This document shows, piece by piece, positions 9,501-17,700 of a DNA stretch of 27,707 nt. The notes beneath the pieces are model-generated. The model had not been told where the DNA came from, searched no databases, and saw only the letters and a program-made list of their open reading frames with translations. Made by a program: the position numbers and the translations under genes. Position 1 is the first letter of the stretch, and the number at the start of each line of letters is the position of its first letter. The stretch comes from JAGZHZ01 sp965150505 (GTDB taxonomy: Bacteria > Bacillota > Clostridia > Lachnospirales > Lachnospiraceae): NCBI GenBank assembly GCA_965150505.1, contig CBCTVZ010000021.1:1-27707 (forward strand), in the 5' to 3' direction.

Positions 9501-10114
9501 AGATTGCAATGAGAGATTTGGAGATTCGCGGTACAGGAAACTTGCTTGGCGTAGAACAGCATGGTCATATGGAAGCAGTGGGATATGATCTGTATTGTAA
9601 AATGCTAAATGAGGCAGTGCGGGAAGTAAAAGGAGAGACGGATCCGGAAGAGGCATACGAGACTTCGATTGATATTAATATTGATGCCTATATTCCAGAG
9701 CGATATATCAAAAATGAATATCAGAAACTGGATTTATATAAGAGAATTGCCGCCATTGAATCGGAAGAAGAATATGATGATATGATGGAAGAATTGCTAG
9801 ATCGCTTCGGAGAACCGCCAAGATCTGTTCAAAATCTGCTGAATGTGGCAAAATTAAAAGCGGATGCACATTGCGCTTATATCACAGAGATTTCTCAAAA
9901 GGGAGAGACGATTCAATTTCGTATGTTTGAGCGCGCAAAAATTGATGCGATGAAGATTGATGCCTTTGTAAAAGAAAATAAGGGAACGATAAAATTTGTG
10001 GTGGAGTCGCCTCCGTATTTTGTGTATCAGAATACGAGAAAAAATGGAAAAGAAAAGATGGATCTGCTTCGTACATTAGAAGAAATTGTAGAAAAAATTG
10101 CGCAGCTTCAGTAA
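6593..10114 (+). CDS. mfd: Transcription-repair coupling factor Mfd
   Basis: This 1173-residue protein starts with GTG at 6593, with AAGG from the end of pth as ribosome site. Mfd removes RNA polymerase stalled at DNA lesions and recruits UvrA. The N-terminal third matches the UvrB-like module (GQFAVRGGILDIFPL). At about residues 500-560 is the RNA-polymerase-interacting domain (FSELNVGDYVVHESHGLGIY). The translocase motor has Walker A GDVGYGKTE (Lys660), the DEEQ box (755-758) in IIDEEQRFG, TATPIPRTL, and QLRGRVGRS in the second RecA domain. The last 150 or so residues form the usual C-terminal TRCF domain. Length and motif order are complete, and nothing is broken. Confidence 0.98.
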   Translation: MKAFIQPLEQLDEFQKIKEQLKKNCGMTEISGCLDSQKCHMIYAAGREKRYRVILTGSEKKAKELYEDYRTFDKNVMLYPARDLMFYSADIHGNLIDKQRISVLKALLEQPELTVITTMGGCMDHLIPLKEFSEHIMKLSLDSEIDLEEMRRKLSSLGYEQTSQVESSGQFAVRGGILDIFPLTEENPVRIELWDTQVDSIRSFDAESQRSIENLEMAVIYPASELIVEKERLEEGISKIKKEKEKLEKKLRAVQKTEESYRLKTMAEELIEQLEESGSTIGMESSIRYFYPETVSFLDYFDPEETIFFLDEPEEVHRQGNAIELEFRESMSNRLEGGYILPTQTEILYGAEEITAKINRRNCAGLCTLEQLHSSFLISARYHLNVKSISGYNSSFELLVKDLLRWKKEKYQVIVLSGSRTRAKRLAEDLRENGLNSVYTEEEEREILPGEILVVYGNSAKGYEYPMIRFAILSENDIFGKEKKKKKRQKTYEGRKIQSFSELNVGDYVVHESHGLGIYRGIEKIEVDKITKDYMKLEYGNGSNLYIPATQLDAIQKYAGAGAKVPKLNRLGTQEWHKTKAKVRKAVQDIAKDLVELYAKRQQDKGFCYGEDTVWQREFEELFPYEETEDQSAAIEATKKDMESSKIMDRLICGDVGYGKTEIAIRAAFKAVQDSKQVVYLVPTTILAQQHYNTFAQRMKDFPVRVDLLCRFRTPAEQKKTLTDLKKGLVDIVIGTHRVLSKDVQFKDLGLLIIDEEQRFGVADKEKIKKLKTAVDVLTLTATPIPRTLHMSLIGIRDMCVLEEPPIDRMPIQTYVMEYNEEMVREAINRELGRGGQVYYVYNRVNTIVEMTNTIAKLVPDAQVAFAHGQMKEHELEKIMYEFINGEIDVLVSTTIIETGLDIPNVNTMIIHDADTLGLSQLYQLRGRVGRSNRTAYAFLMYRRNKVLREVAEKRLSAIREFSDLGSGFKIAMRDLEIRGTGNLLGVEQHGHMEAVGYDLYCKMLNEAVREVKGETDPEEAYETSIDINIDAYIPERYIKNEYQKLDLYKRIAAIESEEEYDDMMEELLDRFGEPPRSVQNLLNVAKLKADAHCAYITEISQKGETIQFRMFERAKIDAMKIDAFVKENKGTIKFVVESPPYFVYQNTRKNGKEKMDLLRTLEEIVEKIAQLQ

Positions 10115-10147
10115 ATGTGTAAATCGTGTGTCCAAAGAAGGAAAGTC

Positions 10148-10176
10148 TTGCCCAGCCTGAAAAAAAAGACTATAAT
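10148..10176 (+). promoter_or_regulatory. Sigma-A-like promoter of the foldase lipoprotein gene
   Basis: TTGCCC (10148-10153), a 17-base spacer and a perfect TATAAT (10171-10176). It gives a leader of about 73 bases before the ATG at 10256. The leader contains ACCGG/CCGGT arms (10196-10200 and 10236-10240) just ahead of the AGGAGG site. Confidence 0.8.
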
Positions 10177-10255
10177 ATAGAATAAATGATGAGAAGACCG
10201 GTTGAACGGCAAAAATGGAAGACCGCATTACAAATCCGGTGTTAGGAGGAAAAAG

Positions 10256-11485
10256 ATGAATCAGTTTACAAAAAAATTTGCCATAGCAGGAATATGTGTA
10301 TGTATGACCGCAGCTACTTTGACAGGATGCGGCGTAAAAGAAGATTCTGTGGTAGCCACAGTGGATGGAGATGAGATTTCTTATGCACTGGCTAATTTTG
10401 TGATACGGTATAATCAGGCGCAGTATGAACCGCTCTATACAGCATATGGAGCTTATATGGGACTGCAGTCTGGAACAAATGTATGGGATCAGAGCGTGGA
10501 CGGAACAAATACACTTGGAGAAAATTTAAAAGAAAGTGCAGTGGAATCTCTGAAAGATATGTATTTGTTGGAAGACCATATGAAAGAGTATGATGTCACG
10601 ATTACAGCAGAGGAGAAAAAGGCAATCGAAGAAGCGGTTGATACATTTTTAGCAGAGAACACACCAGAGACGCTTGAGGCAATGAGCGCAACAAAAGAAA
10701 ATGTCTCCAGAATGTTAGAGCTGAGTACAATCTATGCAAAAATGAAATCTGCAATCTATGATACGGTAGATACAGAAGTTTCTGATGAGGAAGCGGCACA
10801 GAGAGGAATCACAACCGTTTTCTTCAGCGCAGAAGACACAGCCGATGCGACAGCGGCAGAAGCATCTGAGACAGAGGAGGCAACTGCTGGAACAGCAAAA
10901 AATGAAGCAAAAGAAAAAGCGCAGAACGTGCTTGATGAAATCAAAAAAGGAAAAGATCTCGATGAAGTTCTGGAAAAAGTAGACGATACGGTGACATCTG
11001 AGTATGTGACATACGGAGAAGATGACACGATACTGGACGAGGAGATCAAAGCGGCTGCAGATGCGCTCACAAAAGAAGGAGAGACAGCAGAAAATCTGGT
11101 AGAGGTAGAGAATGGATATTATGTGGTACAGCTGACAAAAACTTTGGATCGTGAAGCCACAGATACAAGAAAAGAGGAAATCATTTCTGAACGCCAGACC
11201 GAAGCATTTGAAAGTAAATTGGAAGAGTGGAAAGAAGCAGCAGATATTACAGTGAAACAAAAAACATTGAATAAAATTAAATTTGTGGACAGTATGTCTG
11301 CAGTTTATTCACAGGAGACAACACCAGCTGATGCGACAGCAGGGGAAGCAGAGACAGAGAGTGAAACTGTGACAGAAAAAGAGACAGAGACAGAAAGTGA
11401 AACTGTGACAGAAAAAGAGACAGAGACGGAAAGTGAAACTGTGACAGAAAAAGAAACAGAATCAGAGACGAAAAAAGAAGAATAA
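10256..11485 (+). CDS. PrsA/SurA-like peptidyl-prolyl isomerase lipoprotein
   Basis: The start is the ATG at 10256, six bases after AGGAGG (10244-10249); a longer frame from TTG 10202 has no ribosome site. The 409-residue product has a lipoprotein signal with lipobox LTGC (Cys25), so it should be anchored outside the membrane. Residues about 30-180 resemble the helical chaperone domain of SurA/PrsA. Residues about 180-340 have the layout of a parvulin domain (a long helix with AQNVLDEIKKGKDLDEVL, ending VENGYYVVQLTKT). That domain is interrupted by an Ala/Glu/Thr-rich insert, and its classic RHIL start is missing, so isomerase activity is uncertain. The C-terminus is a Glu/Thr/Ser repeat tail. 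It probably helps fold exported proteins. It has its own promoter and terminator. Confidence 0.75.
   Translation: MNQFTKKFAIAGICVCMTAATLTGCGVKEDSVVATVDGDEISYALANFVIRYNQAQYEPLYTAYGAYMGLQSGTNVWDQSVDGTNTLGENLKESAVESLKDMYLLEDHMKEYDVTITAEEKKAIEEAVDTFLAENTPETLEAMSATKENVSRMLELSTIYAKMKSAIYDTVDTEVSDEEAAQRGITTVFFSAEDTADATAAEASETEEATAGTAKNEAKEKAQNVLDEIKKGKDLDEVLEKVDDTVTSEYVTYGEDDTILDEEIKAAADALTKEGETAENLVEVENGYYVVQLTKTLDREATDTRKEEIISERQTEAFESKLEEWKEAADITVKQKTLNKIKFVDSMSAVYSQETTPADATAGEAETESETVTEKETETESETVTEKETETESETVTEKETESETKKEE
11348..11452 (+). repeat. 36-bp tandem repeat coding for a Glu/Thr-rich tail
   Basis: A 12-codon unit, ETETESETVTEK, occurs at 11381-11416 and 11417-11452 with one base difference. 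A slightly degenerate copy precedes it (11348-11380) and a fragment follows. It is in frame, so copy-number change would lengthen or shorten the lipoprotein tail by 12 residues. Confidence 0.9.
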
Positions 11486-11512
11486 AAATTTTTAAGAGAA
11501 AAGAGTAAGAGA

Positions 11513-11550
11513 GAATCGCTGTATTCATTTTGTACAGCGGTTCTTTTTTT
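11513..11550 (+). terminator. Intrinsic terminator after the foldase lipoprotein gene
   Basis: GAATCGCTGTA (11513-11523) pairs with TACAGCGGTTC (11533-11543) over 11 bp with one G·U; the loop is 9 bases. The run TTCTTTTTTT (11541-11550) ends the element. Confidence 0.87.
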
Positions 11551-11636
11551 GGCAAAATGACGGAGAAAACGAGTAAAACCGACAAAAAATTTTGTAGAAA
11601 AAAAGCAAAATCGGGGATGCAATTTTAAAAAGAATG

Positions 11637-11645
11637 TGCGATAAT
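11637..11645 (+). promoter_or_regulatory. Possible extended -10 promoter of the acyltransferase operon
   Basis: TGC followed by GATAAT (11640-11645) fits the TGn extended -10 pattern, with a poor -35. An inverted repeat, AATGTGC (11633-11639) and GCACATT (11656-11662), brackets it and could be an operator, though 7-bp arms may be chance. Confidence 0.4.
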
Positions 11646-11711
11646 GAAAAAGAATGCACATTATGCCATAAAATTAATAAAAATAAAGAAGAGAGTAGGC
11701 GGGAGTATTTC

Positions 11712-13145
11712 ATGGTTTTTTCAAGTATGATATTTGTGTTTTTCTTTTTGCCGATCAGCTTGACAGCATATTTTCTTTGTCGCACAACGAAACAGAGAAA
11801 TATTTCGCTGTTAGTATCTTCCTTAATCTTTTATGCTTGGGGAGGACCAAAGTTTTTGCTGATCTTACTAGCAATGACAGCAATTTGTTGGGGAGGAGGC
11901 ATCCTGATTGATCGCACCGATGAATTAAAGATTAGGAGAATGATTCTGATTGGTACGATTGTATTGATGCTTGCTATTTTAGGATATTTTAAATACACTG
12001 GATTTTTCCTTGGAATTTTGCAGGGAATCACGGGATTTCCGAAAGCGATTCCTCAGATTGTACTTCCAATCGGTATTTCATTTTATACTTTTCAGCTTTT
12101 ATCGTATGTGGTGGATGTATACCGCGAAGAAGTTCCAGCGCAGCAGTACTATTGGAAGCTGCTTTTGTACTCAAGTTTATTCCATCAATGTATCGCAGGA
12201 CCGATTGTCCGCTACCAGCATGTAGCAGATGAGATCAATCGCAGAAAAATAAAAATGTCAGAGATGGCAGATGGAATCACACGATTTATGGTAGGTCTTG
12301 CAAAGAAATTGATTTTGGCAGACGGTCTGGCTTCTCTGGCAGATAAACTTGCTCCATTGGATGCAGCGGCATTGGAATCCACACCGGCGCTTGGAGTGTG
12401 GATGGGAATTTTATTCTATATGCTTCAGATTTATCTGGATTTTTCCGCATATTCGGATATGGCAATCGGTATGGGACGCATGGTAGGATTTCACTATCAT
12501 GAAAACTTCAACTATCCATATGTAGCAAATTCTGTCACGGATTTCTGGAGAAGATGGCATATTTCTTTAAGCACGTTTTTCCGTGATTACGTTTACATTC
12601 CGCTTGGAGGAAACAGAAAAGGAAAAGCTCGCCAGTATTTCAACTTATTTCTTGTATGGTTTTTAACAGGAATGTGGCATGGAGCTAGTTGGAACTATAT
12701 TTTCTGGGGACTGTATTTCTTCTGTTTTCTTGTTTTGGAGAAAGCATTTTTGTTGGAGAAATTTAAACGTATTCCGAAAGTATTTCAGCATATCTATCTG
12801 CTGATCGCTGTATATTTTGGATGGATTTTATTCCGTTTTACAGATATGGGCACAATGGGAACAGCTCTTCAGAGTATGTTTGGTCTGAATGGAAATGGAT
12901 TTTCCAGTATGCAGGTTATGATTGTGTTGAAAAGTAATCTGTTTTTCATCATAGCGGCAATCATTGGATCTACGCCGTTACCGAAGATGATAGCGGAAAA
13001 ATTTGCTCTGTTTTGCAGAAGAAGATTTGCAATTCCTCATCTGCTATATGTGGTAGAGCTTGCATTTCCTTTATTGATGCTTTTATTGTCCACGATGGCG
13101 ATGGCAGGAAGCAGCTACCATCCGTTTTTATATTTCCAGTTCTAA
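11712..13145 (+). CDS. Membrane-bound O-acyltransferase (AlgI/DltB-like MBOAT)
   Basis: The start at ATG 11712 follows GCGGGAG; longer in-frame versions add a hydrophilic leader without a ribosome site. The 477-residue protein is largely hydrophobic with around ten membrane segments. The MBOAT core shows DFWRRWHISLSTFFRDY, IPLGGNRKG and then FLTGMWHGASWNY with the putative catalytic His323. The family moves acyl (usually acetyl) groups across the membrane to cell-surface polymers, as AlgI does for alginate and DltB for D-alanine. The next gene encodes a DHHW/AlgX-like partner 39 bases downstream, which supports polysaccharide or wall O-acetylation over teichoic acid D-alanylation, since dltA and dltC are absent. 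The acceptor polymer is unknown. Confidence 0.88.
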   Translation: MVFSSMIFVFFFLPISLTAYFLCRTTKQRNISLLVSSLIFYAWGGPKFLLILLAMTAICWGGGILIDRTDELKIRRMILIGTIVLMLAILGYFKYTGFFLGILQGITGFPKAIPQIVLPIGISFYTFQLLSYVVDVYREEVPAQQYYWKLLLYSSLFHQCIAGPIVRYQHVADEINRRKIKMSEMADGITRFMVGLAKKLILADGLASLADKLAPLDAAALESTPALGVWMGILFYMLQIYLDFSAYSDMAIGMGRMVGFHYHENFNYPYVANSVTDFWRRWHISLSTFFRDYVYIPLGGNRKGKARQYFNLFLVWFLTGMWHGASWNYIFWGLYFFCFLVLEKAFLLEKFKRIPKVFQHIYLLIAVYFGWILFRFTDMGTMGTALQSMFGLNGNGFSSMQVMIVLKSNLFFIIAAIIGSTPLPKMIAEKFALFCRRRFAIPHLLYVVELAFPLLMLLLSTMAMAGSSYHPFLYFQF

Positions 13146-13184
13146 AAAGGAATTGTGTTTTTTGAGAAGGGATAAGATCGTACA

Positions 13185-14606
13185 ATGAATAAAAAAGAAT
13201 TTTTGAGAAAGAGAAAAGAAGTCAGAAAAAAATATACGGCATTGAAGATTATCGTGCCGCTTTGCTGTCTTCTTATTATGGGAATAATTGGATTATTGAT
13301 TCCTCTGCGCCCGAAGGTTTCCTCTGTGGAAAAGAGAAATTTAACTTCCTTCCCAGAATTTTCTGTAGGTGACTTTCTGGACGGCACTTATACCACGAAC
13401 ATTGGGTTGTGGTATGCAGATACGTTTCCGATGAGAGATCAGATGATTGCCGGAAATGAACTTGTGACCTCTTGTTATGGATTAAAACAGCAGAAGATTT
13501 ATGGGGATATGAAAAAAGGAGATGCGATTCCAGATCTCGACAGTGTGGAAAGCGTCAATACAGACACGACGCAGAACAATGGCGCGGCTAATACATTCGA
13601 TCAGACAGAACCGCAGACAGATGCGACTGCACAGACAGAACCGCAAACAGAGCCACCGACTGAAAAAGAGACAGAACCTTTAAAAGATGGAACGATTCAT
13701 GAAAAAGGCGAGACTTTTGGAACGGTATATGTCGCAGATAACAGAGCATTCAGCGTTTACTATTTCAACCAGACAGCGGCGGATACTTATGCACAGGCAA
13801 TCAGTTCCTGTTCGGCAATTTTGAAAGATCATGGAGTGACGGTGTATGATATCTTAGCTCCTACGAGTATCGGAGTCAATTTGGACGATGCCACTCAGGA
13901 AGAATTATATTCTAGCAATCAGGGACAGGCTTTCCAGTATATCGAGAAAAAAATGACAGACGGCGTTCAGGTCGTAAATCCATATGAGACGATGCGCGCC
14001 CACAACAGCGAATATCTGTACTTTGGAACAGACCACCACTGGACAGCGCTCGGCGCTTATTATGCGTATACCGAATTTGCGGCAAAGAAAGGAATCACGC
14101 CTCACAGTCTGGAGGACTTCCAGAAAAAAGAATTCCCTGGATTTTTAGGAACGTTCTATGCAAGCAGTAATCAGGCAGAGGAACTGAGAAATAATCCAGA
14201 TACCGTAGTTGCCTATGTGCCAAACGGAACAAATGATATGACCTATACAAGTTACGATGGATTAGAATATCAGTGGAATATCATTTCCGATGCAAACGAA
14301 TACGATGAAAATTCAAAGTATATGTGCTTTATCGGAGGAGATCAGCCGTATGAAGAAATTCATAATCCGGCAATCACAGATGGAAGCGCTTGCGTTGTAG
14401 TAAAAGAATCTTATGGAAATGCGTTTGTACCATTTTTGGTAGACCATTATCAAGATGTCTATGTAGTAGACTACCGTTATTATACAGGAAGTTTATCCTA
14501 TCTTATAATCAGCAAGGGAATACAGGATGTCATTTTCTTGAATAATGCAGAGGCGTTGTCTTCCGACGACGTGGTAAACAATATCTATAATGTAGCAGTG
14601 AGCTGA
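13185..14606 (+). CDS. DHHW-family SGNH/AlgX-like protein, likely acyltransferase partner
   Basis: This 473-residue protein has a positively charged N-terminus and one membrane segment (about residues 22-42), so most of it lies outside the cell. It carries the DHHW signature in YFGTDHHWTALGAY (Asp283, His284, His285, Trp286) and a C-terminal serine block VVVKESYGNAFVPFL with Ser409. Together these match the SGNH-type catalytic arrangement of AlgX/AlgJ-like O-acetyltransferases. Residues about 135-165 form a Thr/Glu/Pro/Gln-rich linker. Its position just after the MBOAT gene, with one terminator after both, argues that the membrane protein delivers acetyl groups which this protein transfers to a surface polymer. 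Ribosome site GAGAAGGG is about 13 bases from the ATG, so initiation may be weak or coupled. Confidence 0.82.
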   Translation: MNKKEFLRKRKEVRKKYTALKIIVPLCCLLIMGIIGLLIPLRPKVSSVEKRNLTSFPEFSVGDFLDGTYTTNIGLWYADTFPMRDQMIAGNELVTSCYGLKQQKIYGDMKKGDAIPDLDSVESVNTDTTQNNGAANTFDQTEPQTDATAQTEPQTEPPTEKETEPLKDGTIHEKGETFGTVYVADNRAFSVYYFNQTAADTYAQAISSCSAILKDHGVTVYDILAPTSIGVNLDDATQEELYSSNQGQAFQYIEKKMTDGVQVVNPYETMRAHNSEYLYFGTDHHWTALGAYYAYTEFAAKKGITPHSLEDFQKKEFPGFLGTFYASSNQAEELRNNPDTVVAYVPNGTNDMTYTSYDGLEYQWNIISDANEYDENSKYMCFIGGDQPYEEIHNPAITDGSACVVVKESYGNAFVPFLVDHYQDVYVVDYRYYTGSLSYLIISKGIQDVIFLNNAEALSSDDVVNNIYNVAVS

Positions 14607-14610
14607 TAAG

Positions 14611-14673
14611 AAGACTGTCACAGCGGGAAAATATTTAATATAATATTTTCTAAATCTGTGACAGTCTTTTTTT
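14611..14673 (+). terminator. Intrinsic terminator with nested inner hairpin
   Basis: AAGACTGTCACAG (14611-14623) pairs perfectly with CTGTGACAGTCTT (14656-14668) and is followed by a T run. Inside the loop a second perfect 9-bp hairpin forms, GAAAATATT (14627-14635) with AATATTTTC (14642-14650). It ends the acyltransferase operon. Confidence 0.9.
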
Positions 14674-14698
14674 ATAAATATTTATAAATATTTAAGTT

Positions 14699-14751
14699 AA
14701 AAATGGAGCATTGCTCCACAGATCAAAAAGAATCTGTTTTGCAATGCCCCA
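14699..14751 (-). terminator. Intrinsic terminator of the minus-strand giant surface-protein gene
   Basis: Read on the minus strand, TGGGGCATTGC (14751-14741) pairs with GCAATGCTCCA (14714-14704) with one mismatch, and TTTTT follows (14703-14699). An inner stem (CAGAT/ATCTG, 14736-14719) sits in the loop. It lies 13 bases past the stop of the minus-strand gene. Confidence 0.82.
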
Positions 14752-14763
14752 TATTATATAAGA

Positions 14764-17700
14764 TTATTGCCATTCATTTTCAGGACGATCCTGAACGAGA
14801 CAGATCATACCGCTTCCTGGAAGAGCCGTCTCATAATAGTTGATAGCAGGCTGAGTGAGAAGTTCTACTCTGGCTGCGTCAAATTCCATAGAGCCTCTGA
14901 GGACAAGCAGAATCTTTCTCTGAGAAAGTGCTGTGCCTTCCGCCTCAGCTATCTTGTCGCTTTCTGGTTTGGTGATTCGTACTTTAAGACCAGAAATCTG
15001 AGAGGTCACATCAAGTTCTGTATCAACTGCCTGTGTCTCAGCAGTTTCCACACAGTCTGCCTCGCAAGCATCTGGCGCGGACGCAACAGGGACAACTTCC
15101 TGTGATGCTTCATTTGGCGTTGTGATGCGGATACGATAAGAACCAGACAATTCTAAATATTCATCGAGAATGACATATTCTCTCCATGTCATATCAGTAT
15201 ATTCCATCGGGGCAAGGCGAACCGTGTAGCTGTCTTGTGTCAGAGATGCAACAGGTATGATTAGACTTGTCTCCTTAAGCTGGAATAAAATTTGAGAGAT
15301 AGACTGTGCCTGTAAGGAATCTAAAAATTCGCGTGTCAATGATAAATTGTGCTGAGAGTATACTGGTTTTCCATATTCATCGAGAAGTTCTTCTCCTGTC
15401 TCCGTACGGTTGCTTTCTGTGTTCAACATCAAAACGTTCTGGTCTGTTGCTGGATCGTAGACCACAGAAGCTTTAAAGGAACAAAGATTGTTGAAACGGT
15501 CTGTGATAAACTGGTTATACTGCTGTGTGCCACTGTAATTACCAAGACCTGTGACTGTGATAGAAGCCGGTGTATTTTCAGTAGCTTCCGTATAGGATAC
15601 TTCATAGTCCGTTCCCTGTTTCAGAATTTTACTGCCGTCGCTTAAAGAAACATCCACAGTCTGTTTTTGCGTTTCCAGATCGCATCCTACCTTGCAAACC
15701 GTTGTCATATTGACAGAAGGAATCTGTTTTGGCTCGATTGTGAAAGCGCCGTTTGTAACGGTGACATCATAATTTGGATTTTGTGAGAAATCTACCGTAA
15801 CTTCATAAGTTCCCACATCTTCTCCAACTGCTCTGGAAGCATGGAACTCAAAACTGTCGTCAAGAAGTCCATCTGCCAAGACTGCAAATTCAGGATCATC
15901 TTCTCCATAGACTTTAGAAGCATTTTCTACAACGACAGATACTGGTTTTTTCGCTGTCTCTACAGAGATTTCAGAAGTATACTGATCCTGCTCCCAATTA
16001 TAATTTTCTGTATCAGAAGGAGTAAAGATCACTTCATAGGAAGCAGTTCCAGCATCTGGAGCAACGTCCTGCGCCCATTCAAAAGAACCATACTGTACAC
16101 TGCCATCGTTTAATATGCTCTGACTGAGAGATTCGCCATATGTAATAGAAGAAGCTGTTGGCCAGATGATTTCCGGCGCGGCCGCTTTTTCAACTGTGAT
16201 GGTGACTTCGGCGGATGCTTCCAGATAATTGTCTGTCTCAGGAGCAGATATGGTCACATCATACGTTCCTGCATCGGTAACACTGTCGATGGAATAGGAA
16301 AGCTGCGCTTCTTCATGATTCAGAACAGCGCCGGCGTTGACATTTTGAGCCTCGCCATTATAAGTATAAGAAAGAACCATATCGCTGACATCAATGATTG
16401 ATTCCGCTTTCTGAACAGAAACGGTAATCTGCTGTTCCAGAGAAACGTTGCTGTAATCGTAATGATCGGTGTCGGCTGGCTGATAAACAACGGTATAGGA
16501 TGTTGCGTCACTGTCAGAAACAGATGGAATGACATCTCCATCTTTCCATACAAAAGAACCATTTGAATCGTCAGAAGACAAAACAGACTCAGCAAGAGAC
16601 TGTCCATATGTCAGTTCACTGGCAGTTGGCCAGATGATTTCCGGCGCGGCCGCTTTTTCAACTGTGATGGTGACTTTGGCGGATGCTTCCAGATAATTGT
16701 CTGTCTCAGGAGCAGATACGGTTACCTCATACGTTCCTACATCGGTAACGCTGTCAATGGAGTAGGAAAGCTGTGCTTCTTCATGATTCAAAACAGCGCC
16801 GGCATTGATATTTTGCGCCTCGCCATTATAAGTATAAGAAAGAACCATATCGCTGACATCGATGACTGCTTCTGCTTTCTGAACAGAGGCAGGGATTTGG
16901 TGCTCCAGAGAAACATTTGTATAATCAAAGTGATCCGTATCGAACGGATGATAAACGACCGTATATAAAGTGAGACCGCTGTCAGAAACAGATGGAATCA
17001 CAGTGTCATCTTTCCACACGAAGAAACCGTTCGGATCATCGGAACAGAGAAACGACTCAGCAAGAGACTGTCCATATGTCAGATCGCTGGCACTTGGCCA
17101 AATGATTTCCGGCGCAGGGGCTTTTTCAATCGTGTAAGGAATCGGTTCGGTAGTAACTTCTGTGTAGTGAGCAGATGCAGGAGCAGAGAGAACAACAGAA
17201 TAAGTACCGACTTCTATCGGCGCTTCTGCTAATTCGTTGCCGTCCTGATCGAACCATGTAACTGCAACCGCGCTGTCTCCATCGTAAGAATATTGTTCCT
17301 CTGAGATGGAAGCGGCAGATCCGTCATATGTCTTTTTGAGCGGATCATTTACAGAGATCGAAGCCTCTGTAAGCGCATAGAGGTCCAGATCATATCTTTG
17401 AATCGAAGAAGCAAACTGTTTTTCTTTGATCGCTTTCAGACGGAATTCAACACCTGTGATATGAGCGCCTGCTTCTAAATCGGTAAAGGAAGCAGTATCC
17501 TGCCATGGCGAGAAGTCACCGTTCTCAAATACGAGACGAAGCTCTATTCCTGTGGAATCCCAGTTATCGCAAACGGCGCTGTCTGCTTGAATAGTCCAGC
17601 TTCCGGAAAGCTGTTCCAAAACAGCAGAAGGATCAAAAGATGGACGGGATGGAATAGAGATTGGCTCACTAAAGAACACATCTCCCTGTTTATTTTTTAA

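Noticed and set aside
10202..10255. TTG start extending the foldase lipoprotein by 18 residues.
   Set aside because: There is no ribosome site, and the extension would bury the lipoprotein signal; AGGAGG favours ATG 10256.
6020..10256. pth, mfd and a PrsA-like gene in a row as a novel system.
   Set aside because: pth-mfd is a standard Firmicutes arrangement, and the foldase gene has its own promoter.
10715..11260. Long Cys/Phe-rich frame opposite the foldase lipoprotein.
   Set aside because: It is the antisense shadow of Glu/Lys-rich coding sequence, with no ribosome site or recognisable motif.
14767..16113. Plus-strand frames opposite the giant surface-protein gene.
   Set aside because: They are short, Cys/Phe/Arg-rich and unsupported by ribosome sites, while the minus-strand frame shows clear repeat domains.
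16157..17092. CRISPR-like or mobile repeat.
   Set aside because: The repeats are directly adjacent, 468 bp long and in frame; they are protein-domain duplications.
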